This document shows, piece by piece, positions 16,993 to 25,002 of a stretch of DNA of 56,755 nucleotides. A program made the translations under genes and the position numbers. The DNA is taken from the NCBI GenBank assembly GCA_030594205.1, contig JAUVFR010000007.1, positions 1 through 56,755 of the forward strand, in the 5' to 3' direction. Origin of the DNA: Methanobacteriota archaeon. GTDB taxonomy: Archaea; Thermoplasmatota; Thermoplasmata; RBG-16-68-12; JAJISG01. Position 1 is the first letter of the stretch, and each line of letters begins with the position of its first letter. The notes beneath the pieces were generated by a model. That model was not told the origin of the DNA, ran no database searches, and was given only the letters and a program-made list of their open reading frames with translations.

Positions 16993-18237
16993 TCAGGTCA
17001 GCTCCTCTTCGATCCGAATGAGTTCGTTCAGTTTGGCGATCCGCTCGCCCCCGACGGCCCCCGTCTTGATGCCCTCGCACCGGAAGGCGACGGCAAGGTG
17101 CGCGATGGTCGCGTCCGTGGTCTCTCCGCTCCGATGGGAGAGAACCGTCTGGAGGCCGTGGCCGTGGGCGTAGTCCACCGCCATCCAGGTGTCGGTGAGC
17201 GTCCCAATCTGGTTGGGCTTGATGAGCGCACCGTTGGCGGACCCGGCCTCGACACCGACTCGGATGCGATCCACGTTTGTCACGAAGAGGTCGTCCCCGA
17301 TAATAAGGCAGCGGTCCCCCACGAGGGAGGTCAGCTCGGCAAAGCCGCCGAAGTCGTCCTGTTCCAGGGGGTCCTCCACGGCGTAGAGGTGGTACTTGTC
17401 CACCAACTCCGTCACGTACGCCACCTGTTCCTCCGGACTTCGGGTGCGATCCCGGTAGTGATACTCCCCCTTCCGGTAGAACTCGGAAGCGGCCATGTCC
17501 AAGGCCGGGCTGCAAGGGATGCCGAGCTCGTCCTGGATCTGGGAGCAGGCGTCGGCCACGAGGCGCAGGGCCAACTCGTCTTCGATCGCCGCGGTCCACG
17601 CCCCCTCGTCGCCGCGGCCGATGGCGGTCTTGGGAAGCTTGGCCCGCAAGGCCTCCCCGACCAGGGCGTGGGCCTTCGCGTTCGCACGGACAGAATCGGC
17701 CGCCGTGGGGCCCTGTGCCACGCTCAAGAACTCCTGGATAACTGTGCCCCCGGGCGCATGGGCCCCGCCTCCGAGGAGGTTACCGAACGGTCGCGGCATC
17801 CGGTTGGCGGTCATGCCCCCCAGGTACCGGTAGAGGGGAAGGGACAGGGCGTTGGACGCTGCCTTCGCGGTCGCCAGGGAGGTGGCCACGGCCACGTTCG
17901 CCCCTAGAAAGGAGAAGTCGGCTGTCCCGTCCGTCTCCCGCAGAACGTCGTCCACCTCTTCCTGGAAGATGGCGTCGAGGCCCAGGACTTTGGGGAGCAC
18001 GTGACTCTCAAAGCGCTCCAGGGCCAAATCCACCTTCCCCTCAGGGAAGGCGACGGCCTCGTGGGCCCCCGTGCTCGCCCCGCTCGGGGCGGAGAACCGG
18101 CCAAAGCCGTTGGTGGTATGGACATCCACCTCCACGGTGGAGTTCCCCCGGCTGTCCAGAACCTTGCGGATCACCAGATCCTCAATGAGGGTGATAACGA
18201 CGCCTCCGAGAGCGGCAAAGAGGCTCCCCCGAACCAC
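16993..18237 (-). CDS. eno: Enolase
   Basis: Up to 414 residues. It converts 2-phosphoglycerate to phosphoenolpyruvate with Mg2+. LDSRGNSTVEVDV is the N-terminal signature. The C-terminal part has LIKPNQIGTLTDT and the HRSGETTD loop, with catalytic Lys and His. The start is unsettled: GTG at 18237 lies only about 15 nt after the TATA box (18247-18257), while GTG at 18174 would cut into the conserved N terminus (IEDLVIRKVLDSRG). No ATG, GTG or TTG exists between them in frame. It heads the eno-rps2-amrB run. Confidence 0.95.
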   Translation of the reverse strand: MVRGSLFAALGGVVITLIEDLVIRKVLDSRGNSTVEVDVHTTNGFGRFSAPSGASTGAHEAVAFPEGKVDLALERFESHVLPKVLGLDAIFQEEVDDVLRETDGTADFSFLGANVAVATSLATAKAASNALSLPLYRYLGGMTANRMPRPFGNLLGGGAHAPGGTVIQEFLSVAQGPTAADSVRANAKAHALVGEALRAKLPKTAIGRGDEGAWTAAIEDELALRLVADACSQIQDELGIPCSPALDMAASEFYRKGEYHYRDRTRSPEEQVAYVTELVDKYHLYAVEDPLEQDDFGGFAELTSLVGDRCLIIGDDLFVTNVDRIRVGVEAGSANGALIKPNQIGTLTDTWMAVDYAHGHGLQTVLSHRSGETTDATIAHLAVAFRCEGIKTGAVGGERIAKLNELIRIEEELT

Positions 18238-18246
18238 TAGCGGAGT

Positions 18247-18260
18247 CCGTATATAATCTT
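18247..18260 (-). promoter_or_regulatory. TATA box for the eno operon
   Basis: The minus strand reads AAAGATTATATACG, a close match to the archaeal consensus. It predicts transcription from about 18226. Confidence 0.65.
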
Positions 18261-18303
18261 TGGAGCCCGTTTCTGGTTGTCCAGATTGAGAATGACGGCC
18301 GAA

Positions 18304-18315
18304 ACATTTATAAAT
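18304..18315 (+). promoter_or_regulatory. TATA box for the DUF5679 gene
   Basis: ACATTTATAAAT lies about 35 nt before the ATG at 18345. It is divergent from the eno promoter, with about 50 nt between the two boxes. Confidence 0.6.
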
Positions 18316-18344
18316 GGAACACTAATGCCGTGCCTGGGTCAGCT

Positions 18345-18485
18345 ATGGTCGAAGCCTATTGCGTGAAATGTAGGGCCAAGCGAGAGATCCAGAATCCCCA
18401 GCGGATCACCATGAAAAACGGCAAGCCTGCCACCAAGGGAACGTGCCCGGTGTGTGGGACAGCCGTCTTCCGCATTGGGGGCTAA
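18345..18485 (+). CDS. DUF5679-type zinc-ribbon small protein
   Basis: 46 residues. It has C6-x2-C9 and C34-x2-C37 in YCVKCRAKREI and GTCPVCGTAVFRIGG, with TMKNGKPA between, which matches the DUF5679 pattern known from archaea and some bacteria. It probably binds one zinc ion; the function is unknown. It stands alone between divergent eno and the aminotransferase gene and has its own TATA box. Confidence 0.85.
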   Translation: MVEAYCVKCRAKREIQNPQRITMKNGKPATKGTCPVCGTAVFRIGG

Positions 18486-18565
18486 GCCGACCGCTCGCGC
18501 CCCGCCCTTTCGCCAACCTACCGAACACCAGCCCCCATCGGGAGAACACACGTTCCCGTTCGAGG

Positions 18566-18582
18566 GGCATCCGAGCCCTTTT
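18566..18582 (+). promoter_or_regulatory. TATA-like box for the aminotransferase gene
   Basis: CCCTTTTAACGAGC lies about 42 nt upstream of the ATG at 18618. Confidence 0.45.
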
Positions 18583-18617
18583 AACGAGCGCTTCGGGTAA
18601 CTTCGCGAGCGAATCGC

Positions 18618-19949
18618 ATGAAGGCACCCCGAATGCAGGTCCCCCCACCGGGACCGAAGGCCCGCAAGATCATTGAAAAGGACAGTCAGTTTCTGGCCAC
18701 CACCACGAAGACGTTGCCGCTGGCCGTCAGAAGAGCGAAGGGTTCCGTGGTCGAGGATGTGGACGGGAACCGGTACATCGACTTCACGTGCGGGATCGCG
18801 GTGACGAACCTGGGCCACGTGAATGACGAAATCCGTGAGGCCGTGGAAGCGCAACTGGCCGACATGTGGCACATGGCCGGCACGGACTTCTACTACCAGG
18901 TGCAAGTGGACCTTGCCGAAACGTTGGCGCGGCTGACTCCGGGCGACTTTCGCAAGAAAGTGTTCTTCACCAACTCGGGGACGGAGTCCATCGAGGCCGG
19001 CATCAAACTGGCCCGGTGGAACCGACCGGGGAAGCAGTTCTTGGCCTTCCTCAACGGCTTCCACGGCCGGACCATGGGATCCCTCGCCCTGACCTCCAGC
19101 AAGGGTGTGCAACGGGAGCGGTTCTTCCCCCTCATGCCGGGAGGGAACCTTGTCCCGTACTCCTACTGCTACAGGTGCCCCTACAGGCTCACCTATCCCG
19201 ATTGCGACATCTGGTGTGCCCAGGTCATCGAGGACCAATACCTCCGCAAGGTGGTCCCTCCCTCTGAGCTCGCCGGCCTCGTCTTCGAGCCCGTACAGGG
19301 CGAAGGGGGGTACGTGGTACCTCCACCGGGATGGACGGAGGAGATCGCGCGCATCGCGAAGGAACACGACATCCTGCTGATCGCCGACGAGGTCCAGACC
19401 GGTCTCGGCCGGACGGGTCGCATGTTCGCGGTCGAACACGCGGGAGTCGCCCCCGACGCCGTGGCCATCGCCAAGGGATTGGGCTCTGGTCTTCCCATCG
19501 GGGCCTTGGTCTTCAACGCCGACCTGGACTTCGGGGTCTCGGGCGCCCATAGCAACACGTTTGGTGGGAACCCCCTGGCATGCGCCTCGGCCCTTGCAAC
19601 GCTGCGCATCCTCGAAGAACAGAACCTGCCGGACCGAGCCGCCCGTCTCGGCGAGAGGATGCACGGGCGGTTGGAGGAGTTGAAGGAGGATTGGCCGCTC
19701 ATGGGAGACAATCGAGGACTCGGGCTCATGCGGGCCACTGAGTTCGTGAAAGAGGGTGGGGGGAAGGAGCCGGCGGTGAAGGAAAGGGATGCCATCCTGA
19801 AGGAGGCCCTACGCCGAGGGCTGATTCTCCTCCCCAGCGGCACGTCGGTAATCCGCTACATTCCTGCGCTGACAATCGAGGAGGACTTGTTCGAGGTGGG
19901 AATGGACATCTTGGCCGATTCCATCCGTGTAGTCTCGAAGGCCTCGTGA
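18618..19949 (+). CDS. Class III PLP-dependent aminotransferase
   Basis: 443 residues. It is a fold type I enzyme of the ornithine/4-aminobutyrate aminotransferase family. FTNSGTESIEAGIKLAR binds PLP phosphate, LIADEVQTGLGRTG carries the cofactor Asp, and AIAKGLGSGLP holds the Schiff-base Lys. A Cys-rich insert, SYCYRCPYRLTYPDCDIWC, lies near residue 185, as in some archaeal members that act as ornithine aminotransferase or as amino-acid racemase. The substrate cannot be fixed from sequence. The 3' end overlaps tiaS by 94 nt in convergent orientation. Confidence 0.9.
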   Translation: MKAPRMQVPPPGPKARKIIEKDSQFLATTTKTLPLAVRRAKGSVVEDVDGNRYIDFTCGIAVTNLGHVNDEIREAVEAQLADMWHMAGTDFYYQVQVDLAETLARLTPGDFRKKVFFTNSGTESIEAGIKLARWNRPGKQFLAFLNGFHGRTMGSLALTSSKGVQRERFFPLMPGGNLVPYSYCYRCPYRLTYPDCDIWCAQVIEDQYLRKVVPPSELAGLVFEPVQGEGGYVVPPPGWTEEIARIAKEHDILLIADEVQTGLGRTGRMFAVEHAGVAPDAVAIAKGLGSGLPIGALVFNADLDFGVSGAHSNTFGGNPLACASALATLRILEEQNLPDRAARLGERMHGRLEELKEDWPLMGDNRGLGLMRATEFVKEGGGKEPAVKERDAILKEALRRGLILLPSGTSVIRYIPALTIEEDLFEVGMDILADSIRVVSKAS

Positions 19950-21259
19950 GGGCCGGCCATACGCTTCAAGGGTTTGCTGAGGTGTCGGCGCGCGGAGACC
20001 GGAGGCTCGTAGACGCCCCGGACGAGGTCTCGGTGGGCGCGAACGAATCGAGCTTCCGCGGGGGCCGCCCGAGTTCCGCACCGTCGACATCGATATCCCG
20101 CCCCCCGCCCCGCCGACTTCATCGACTTCCCGCACGCGAGGCAGCGTGGGTTGCCTCGCTTGATGGCGCCCGGCGCTGCATCCATCACTTCCAGCTTCTC
20201 CAGGTTGATGGCGCGTGGGTGTGCGCGCACGGCCCCATACACGCGGACCCGGTCCCCCGGAAGAAGGCAGCGAACCACCCGGCGGAAGGACTTGGAGGGC
20301 TCGTAGGCCACGCAGTCGACGATGGCCCCGTCACTCAGGGAGAAAACCACATGTCCGCCCGGTAGCGTCCTCGGCGGTCCTCGGACCCGTCCCTCCAGGA
20401 TGGCCGAGGTATGGGTGGGAAGGTCGTCCACGCGCCGGGGAACGAGATGATCGTCGGTCCCTTGGTTCGTCTCGAAGAGGAGCCAACGGTCGAGGAGTTC
20501 CCCTCGCACGGTAGCCAAGGCGGCCGGGAGTTCTTCCGGTCCCTCGCCTCGAATCCCAAACAGGACGGGGCACGGGGAGCGAGGTGCGATGGCCATGTGC
20601 CCCGACTCCCGGTCGAAGTTGTTGAACGTCCGAGGGAAGCGCTCCTCCAACCCTGCAACATCCGGCGGAACGAGACGCCTGGGAGTTCCCCACCGGCCCG
20701 GGTCCCGATAAGCGATGACCTCGAAGGTTCGATCCCGGGGCCTCCATGCCAGGGCAGCGAGTGCCCCAATCAAGCCGCGAGATCCCTTTGGGGCGAAGGA
20801 GAAATCGACTCGTTCGAGGTCGGCCGCAATCTCGGTGAGGGAGACAACCCCGCGCACCGCTTTCCAGTAGAGTCGTTCCCCAGGGCGCCACCGCGTCACG
20901 ACGAGACCCGGCTGGGTCCCAGGATCGTCCAAGTCGGCCAGCCGGAGAACCGTTTCCTGCGCAGCACGAAAGAGGGCTTGTCCGGGGACCGCCGTGCCGT
21001 CTGAATTGTGAAGGCGTGCCGTCCAGCCTCGAAAGGCGCCCGCGGGTCGGGAGGAGGCCTCTCCCTGACCAAACCGAAGGCAAAGCGCGCCGTTTCCCCG
21101 TGTCTTCCACGGAATGTTGGGGTTCAGTCGGACTAGACGGGGATATCCCTCCAGGCTCCAGCCGAGGGTGCGAAATCGAGCGATGAGCTCAGTGGCCACG
21201 AAGGTGGTGCACATCGCCCGTGGGGAATCCGTATCGTCGAGCCCTACGTATACGGTCAT
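19856..21259 (-). CDS. tiaS: tRNA(Ile2) 2-agmatinylcytidine synthetase TiaS
   Basis: About 467 residues. It joins agmatine to C34 of tRNA-Ile2(CAU) so that the tRNA reads AUA. The N terminus, VYVGLDDTDSP, is the family signature; the middle has FNNFDRESGHMAIAPRSPCP, an OB-like part follows, and the zinc ribbon is CLACGKSMKSAG then CRRCG. YEPPVSARRHLSKPLKR is the usual end of the family, so the last 35 residues are an extra tail that overlaps the aminotransferase. The ATG at 21259 starts with MTVYVGLDDTD. Confidence 0.95.
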   Translation of the reverse strand: MTVYVGLDDTDSPRAMCTTFVATELIARFRTLGWSLEGYPRLVRLNPNIPWKTRGNGALCLRFGQGEASSRPAGAFRGWTARLHNSDGTAVPGQALFRAAQETVLRLADLDDPGTQPGLVVTRWRPGERLYWKAVRGVVSLTEIAADLERVDFSFAPKGSRGLIGALAALAWRPRDRTFEVIAYRDPGRWGTPRRLVPPDVAGLEERFPRTFNNFDRESGHMAIAPRSPCPVLFGIRGEGPEELPAALATVRGELLDRWLLFETNQGTDDHLVPRRVDDLPTHTSAILEGRVRGPPRTLPGGHVVFSLSDGAIVDCVAYEPSKSFRRVVRCLLPGDRVRVYGAVRAHPRAINLEKLEVMDAAPGAIKRGNPRCLACGKSMKSAGRGAGYRCRRCGTRAAPAEARFVRAHRDLVRGVYEPPVSARRHLSKPLKRMAGPHEAFETTRMESAKMSIPTSNKSSSIVSAGM

Positions 21260-21307
21260 TCCGCTAGGCAATCACGCCCAGGGTAAAAACCACGGTGGAG
21301 GGCTAGA

Positions 21308-21319
21308 ATGCTTATACGG
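21308..21319 (+). promoter_or_regulatory. TATA box for the gene at 21343
   Basis: ATGCTTATACGG lies about 29 nt before the ATG, which predicts a short leader. Confidence 0.6.
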
Positions 21320-21342
21320 CCCGCCTGCTCTCCAAAGTCGTA

Positions 21343-21756
21343 ATGCCCGTCACGAGTCTGGAACTCACCACCATTGAGGGGAAACGATTCGCCAAGACCG
21401 GGGAGCGGCTCAAGAACGTGCGGGTGGACCACAACAGCACCGTGACACGAGTTCATCCGGTGGACGAGGCCTCAGCGGTGGACTTTCGCTTCACCGTGAA
21501 CTACAGCGGCGTCGGCGTGATTCAGATCGAGGGCAGCCTCCACTTCGAAGGCGAGGCATCGCTGCCCGAGGTTTGGGAGAAGACAGGCAACATGCCGGAG
21601 GCCGTTGCGAGTGAGATTCACACCGCCATCATGTCCTACTGCATCCAAGAGGCCGTCGTCATCGCGAAGGACCTGCGACTCCCCCCGCCCATTCCGTTGC
21701 CCATGATCAAGCTGAAGGGCGGAGGGAAACAGTCGAGCGGGATGGAAGTGGCGTAG
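21343..21756 (+). CDS. Conserved archaeal-type protein of unknown function
   Basis: 137 residues. The first part alternates polar and hydrophobic residues, as in a beta sheet (VDFRFTVNYSGVGVIQIEGS). It is followed by a helix with Trp (LPEVWEKTG), a long helix (EIHTAIMSYCIQEAVVIAKDL) and a proline-rich strip, LPPPIPLPMIKLK. The layout recalls SecB-like chaperone folds of archaea, but I cannot confirm this. The gene stands alone, facing the coiled-coil gene tail to tail. Confidence 0.7.
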   Translation: MPVTSLELTTIEGKRFAKTGERLKNVRVDHNSTVTRVHPVDEASAVDFRFTVNYSGVGVIQIEGSLHFEGEASLPEVWEKTGNMPEAVASEIHTAIMSYCIQEAVVIAKDLRLPPPIPLPMIKLKGGGKQSSGMEVA

Positions 21757-21786
21757 CGGGCCCGGTCGGACGGCGTCTCCGGGAGG

Positions 21787-24141
21787 CTACCGGATGTGGT
21801 CCAGCGTGAAGGACCCGATACTGATGCCTTGCTTGGAATACATATACTGAATCCAGGCCCGAGACTGTGCATCGGAGATTCCCTTCACGCTCAGGTAGGT
21901 CTTGAGCTGCTCGACCTTGAAGTCGACCATCCCGTCCATCAGGCTGCCCAGCATCTGGATGTCCTGCTCCCCGTGCATCCCCTTCTCGATGACGTACAAG
22001 CTCACCGCCTTGTCCCTCTTCCTCCGGCCGGCGAAGGGTTGTAGGAACCGGAAGGTGGAGGCCGGGTCGAGGTAGGCCATCAGGGTGGAAATCGTGCGGA
22101 AAGCGAGTCGGTAGGTCTTGTGATCCTTCATGATCTCCGCCGCGACCCGGTCGACCGCCTCAAGAATGGCGGCTTGGTCCGTCGGATCGTCGATGTAGGT
22201 GGCAAAGGTGTCGTCTGTGGCGGCCCCCATCCCCTTGGAGTAGGCGTCAACGTAGTGAACGAGGCCGAGGTTCTCGTACTCCTCGTAGCCGGGGACCACA
22301 GACTGCATCTCATCCCGGATATCGTCCGGCGTCTTGTCCGTGGTCACCCAGATGGCCGGCACGCCTTTCTGAAGGCCCTCGGCGACGAAGGCGTTAATCA
22401 AGACCTCCTTCCCGATGAAGGGGGGACCGTACACGGAAACGTTGGAACCGAAGGGAATGCCACCCAGGAGGAGGTCGTCCAGCCGCGGGGTTCCCGTCTT
22501 GACCTTCTCCTGTTTGAACTCGAAGACCCGATCTTCCTCTCGCGCCTCGATGTCCTCCTCGATGAGCCCCTGCTCCCGCATCCGGAGCTCCTCCATCTTC
22601 GCGTTGAGGTAGGATTCCTTCGCCCGGACCTCCTCCTCCTTCCTGGTAATCTCGGCCTTCAGGGTCTCCAGTCGCTCCTTGAGCTGGGCCTCCTCCACGG
22701 AGCCTGCCTGGTTTCGGGCCGTCGCGACGCGATTCTTGTCCTGCTCGAGGAGCTTCTCGCGATAGATCAGGTCCTCCTCACGCCGAAGGAGTTCGTCTTC
22801 CTTGTAGGCGAGGGGTTCCTTGATTTTGCTGACCTCGTCTTGCTGGACCGCCATCTCCTCCCGAAGGCGCCCCATCTCCTGCTCCTTGAGGATGAGATCT
22901 CGCTCCTTGATTTGAAGCTCTCGCGCCTTCTCGGTGAGCTCCGCGCTTACGTCCTTCCCGTCCTGACCGCTCAGCTCCATGGCCTCGGCCTTGAGTTTCG
23001 CCTCGATCTTCTGCCGCTCCACCTCCCCCTCCAGGTCAATGACCTGCTTTTTCATCTCGGCTTCCCGGTCGAGGAATTCCCGCTGCTTCTCGGCCAACTC
23101 CGCCTTGAGTCGACGCTCCAGTTCGACATCGGAGACCCGGGTCGCCCCCGTGCGGAAGTCCTCCTCTGTGGCCTGGAGCTCCTTCTCCTTCGCCGCGAGA
23201 GTCTCCTCCCGCTCCGCCAACTGGACCTCGACCTCCTTCAGGGCCCTGGCGTTCTTCGGCAACTCGGCAATCTTGCCCTCGACCTCGGCCTTCAGCCTCT
23301 CCACGAGGTTGTTTGCCTTCTCCAGCTCGATCTGCTGAATCCTCCGCGCTTCCTTCTCCTCGGCCAGGCGTCGTTTGGCCTCGGGTCCCTCTTCCTCCTT
23401 CTGGGTCTTGACGTATCTCATCACGGCCACGGAGGACTTCTTCAAGTGGTCGAACTCGCTTTCGAGTTCCTTCCGTTGCCGTACCTCGCGTTGGAGCTTC
23501 CGGTTGAGCTTGGCAATCTCCTCCAGGTAAGCCAGCGGGTCGACGCGACCGCCCTTGACCTTCGAGAGCTCGGCCTTCACCGCCCGTTTCATGGCCACGA
23601 GTTCCGCCCGCAGCTCGTCGATGTCCTGGTCCTCCTCCTCGCCGGGGGCGGGTTCCTCTTTCGGTTCCTCCGGAGCAGGCTCGGATTGCGCGAGCCAGTC
23701 GTCCAGAGCCTCCTCGTCCCCCTTCAGCCAACGCTCGAGGGCCTCGGGAGGCTGGGTCACGGAGACCGGGGCAGACTGGGGACTCGGGGTCGTCTCGGCG
23801 GCGGGGACGTCCGCCTGGGGTTCCGATGACTGCTCGTCTGGCGATCCTTCGGGGGTCGTCGTGGCGTCCTGGGGTGCCGGCGAGGATTCGCGGTCGATCC
23901 AGGTACTGAGCTCGCCCTCTTCCCCCTTCAGCCAGGCGACCAGGGCATCCTTGGCCGATGGGTCCGGCGAAACGTTCGGGGCAGGATTCCCCCCGCTGGA
24001 ATCGGACTTGACCCGAAGCTTGCCGTCGACGGTCTCGTGCTGGGCCCCGCAGGAAGAACACTGGCCGTCCGACCGTAAGCCGCTACCGCACACGATGCAC
24101 AGGGCCTGCGCTTCTTGGCCCTGTTTCTCTTTCGAAATCAA
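21787..24141 (-). CDS. Zinc-ribbon, coiled-coil, KaiC/RecA-like ATPase-domain protein
   Basis: 784 residues. The N-terminal zinc ribbon is C15-x2-C18-x9-C28-x2-C31. Two copies of a short Trp motif follow, WLKGEEGELSTWI (70-82) and WLKGDEEALDDWL (138-150), separated by Pro/Ser/Thr-rich linkers. A coiled coil of about 350 residues is rich in Glu, Lys, Arg and Leu. The C-terminal 240 residues are a KaiC-like domain starting KTGTPRLDDLLLGGIPFGSN. Its P-loop reads GPPFIGKE, with Glu in place of the usual Thr or Ser, so nucleotide hydrolysis may be lost. A structural or signalling role is possible. Confidence 0.8.
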   Translation of the reverse strand: MISKEKQGQEAQALCIVCGSGLRSDGQCSSCGAQHETVDGKLRVKSDSSGGNPAPNVSPDPSAKDALVAWLKGEEGELSTWIDRESSPAPQDATTTPEGSPDEQSSEPQADVPAAETTPSPQSAPVSVTQPPEALERWLKGDEEALDDWLAQSEPAPEEPKEEPAPGEEEDQDIDELRAELVAMKRAVKAELSKVKGGRVDPLAYLEEIAKLNRKLQREVRQRKELESEFDHLKKSSVAVMRYVKTQKEEEGPEAKRRLAEEKEARRIQQIELEKANNLVERLKAEVEGKIAELPKNARALKEVEVQLAEREETLAAKEKELQATEEDFRTGATRVSDVELERRLKAELAEKQREFLDREAEMKKQVIDLEGEVERQKIEAKLKAEAMELSGQDGKDVSAELTEKARELQIKERDLILKEQEMGRLREEMAVQQDEVSKIKEPLAYKEDELLRREEDLIYREKLLEQDKNRVATARNQAGSVEEAQLKERLETLKAEITRKEEEVRAKESYLNAKMEELRMREQGLIEEDIEAREEDRVFEFKQEKVKTGTPRLDDLLLGGIPFGSNVSVYGPPFIGKEVLINAFVAEGLQKGVPAIWVTTDKTPDDIRDEMQSVVPGYEEYENLGLVHYVDAYSKGMGAATDDTFATYIDDPTDQAAILEAVDRVAAEIMKDHKTYRLAFRTISTLMAYLDPASTFRFLQPFAGRRKRDKAVSLYVIEKGMHGEQDIQMLGSLMDGMVDFKVEQLKTYLSVKGISDAQSRAWIQYMYSKQGISIGSFTLDHIR

Positions 24142-24254
24142 GGGGTAGCACCTCTAGAACATGGCGGTGCCTGGGTTCCAGTCCACGGCAGAAGGACGTG
24201 TCGCTAGGGGGTAATAAGAGCGGGGACCAAATTATCACTTGTGAAGAGGGGTCC

Positions 24255-24497
24255 TCACGCCTTAGCGTAGATGTGGATAGGTTTTCCCTGCTTGCCGTCG
24301 TCCACAAGAAACTCCAACTCTTCCACCCGCTCCATGAGCTTGGCGGCCACGGCCAGATGGGCCCAGACGGGGACACACCCCCGCATCTGCACCTTCTTCC
24401 CCTCGTAACGGGCGAAGTCCACTTTCTCCAGCTGCGCCTCGAAGTCATCCAAACGCACGAGGCCCAAGAGTTCCGAGAGATCAAGGACCTCTTTCAT
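24255..24497 (-). CDS. Small protein next to IscA, weakly Csx3-like
   Basis: 80 residues: a helical first part (LDLSELLGLVRLDDFEAQLE), then YEGKKVQMRGCVPVWAHLAV and a beta strand ending GKPIHIYAKA. The G-x2-P-x-W pattern after a strand, followed by a helix, resembles the core of Csx3-type proteins. The similarity is short and there is no CRISPR locus here. The ATG lies 10 nt after the IscA-type gene, so they share a transcript. A role in Fe-S assembly is possible from context only. Confidence 0.6.
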   Translation of the reverse strand: MKEVLDLSELLGLVRLDDFEAQLEKVDFARYEGKKVQMRGCVPVWAHLAVAAKLMERVEELEFLVDDGKQGKPIHIYAKA

Positions 24498-24507
24498 AGG
24501 GTTCCCC

Positions 24508-24846
24508 TCAGACGTAGAAGGACTCGCCGCACGCGCATGTGCCCTGGGCGTTCGGGTTCTTGATCTTGAACCCGGATCCCATGAGGCCCTCCGAGTACTC
24601 CATCTTCGAATTCATGACATAGAGGGCGGACATCGGGTCGAGCAGGACCTCTACCCCTCGCGTCTCCCAGACGATGTCCTTCTCCTCGGTCCCCTCCGCG
24701 AAGTCCACGTTGTACGCCATCCCGGAGCAGCCGCCACTGACCACTTTGACGCGGATCCGGGGGGCGTCCAGGCCCTGCTTCTCCGCCAGCTCCTTGAGCT
24801 TGGCCGCGGCCGGTCCGGTCACTTCGAAGGTCGGCTTGGCCTGCAT
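24508..24846 (-). CDS. Iron-sulfur cluster assembly protein, IscA/ErpA/HesB type
   Basis: 112 residues, normal for A-type carriers. The three cluster ligands are Cys40 in GGCSGM and Cys104 and Cys106 in GTCACGESF. It would bind and deliver Fe-S clusters to apoproteins. The ATG at 24846 lies about 36 nt downstream of a TATA box (24878-24886). The small gene at 24255 follows in the same transcript. No SUF genes are seen nearby. Confidence 0.93.
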   Translation of the reverse strand: MQAKPTFEVTGPAAAKLKELAEKQGLDAPRIRVKVVSGGCSGMAYNVDFAEGTEEKDIVWETRGVEVLLDPMSALYVMNSKMEYSEGLMGSGFKIKNPNAQGTCACGESFYV

Positions 24847-24877
24847 GAATCCTCGAGCAATTCATGCTGCGGTCGCG

Positions 24878-24887
24878 GTTTAAAGGT
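24878..24887 (-). promoter_or_regulatory. TATA box for the IscA-type gene
   Basis: The minus strand reads ACCTTTAAAC, about 36 nt before the ATG at 24846. Confidence 0.55.
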
Positions 24888-25002
24888 TGGCTTGAGATTC
24901 GCCGAACGCGGCCCGGTCATCCCCGCGCAGGCCGGCCAGTCCAGGCACGAGCCACACGAAATCTTATCATACCTGGGGCATCTAACGCGAGGCGGTGGAA
25001 GG

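Noticed and set aside
15833-17599. Long minus-strand frame crossing eno, rps2 and amrB
   Set aside because: Composition is Arg/Gly/Pro-rich shadow of three well-identified genes in another frame.
22120-23829. Long (569-codon) open frame on the plus strand, rich in Leu
   Set aside because: It is antisense to the coiled-coil gene; Glu/Lys/Leu-rich helices give open, Leu-rich frames on the other strand. No start signals or domain.
24892-25002. N-terminal extension of deoxyhypusine synthase containing VIPAQAG, a peptide typical of translated bacterial repeats
   Set aside because: It precedes the family start and overlaps the promoter region; no matching repeat copies were seen elsewhere in the window.
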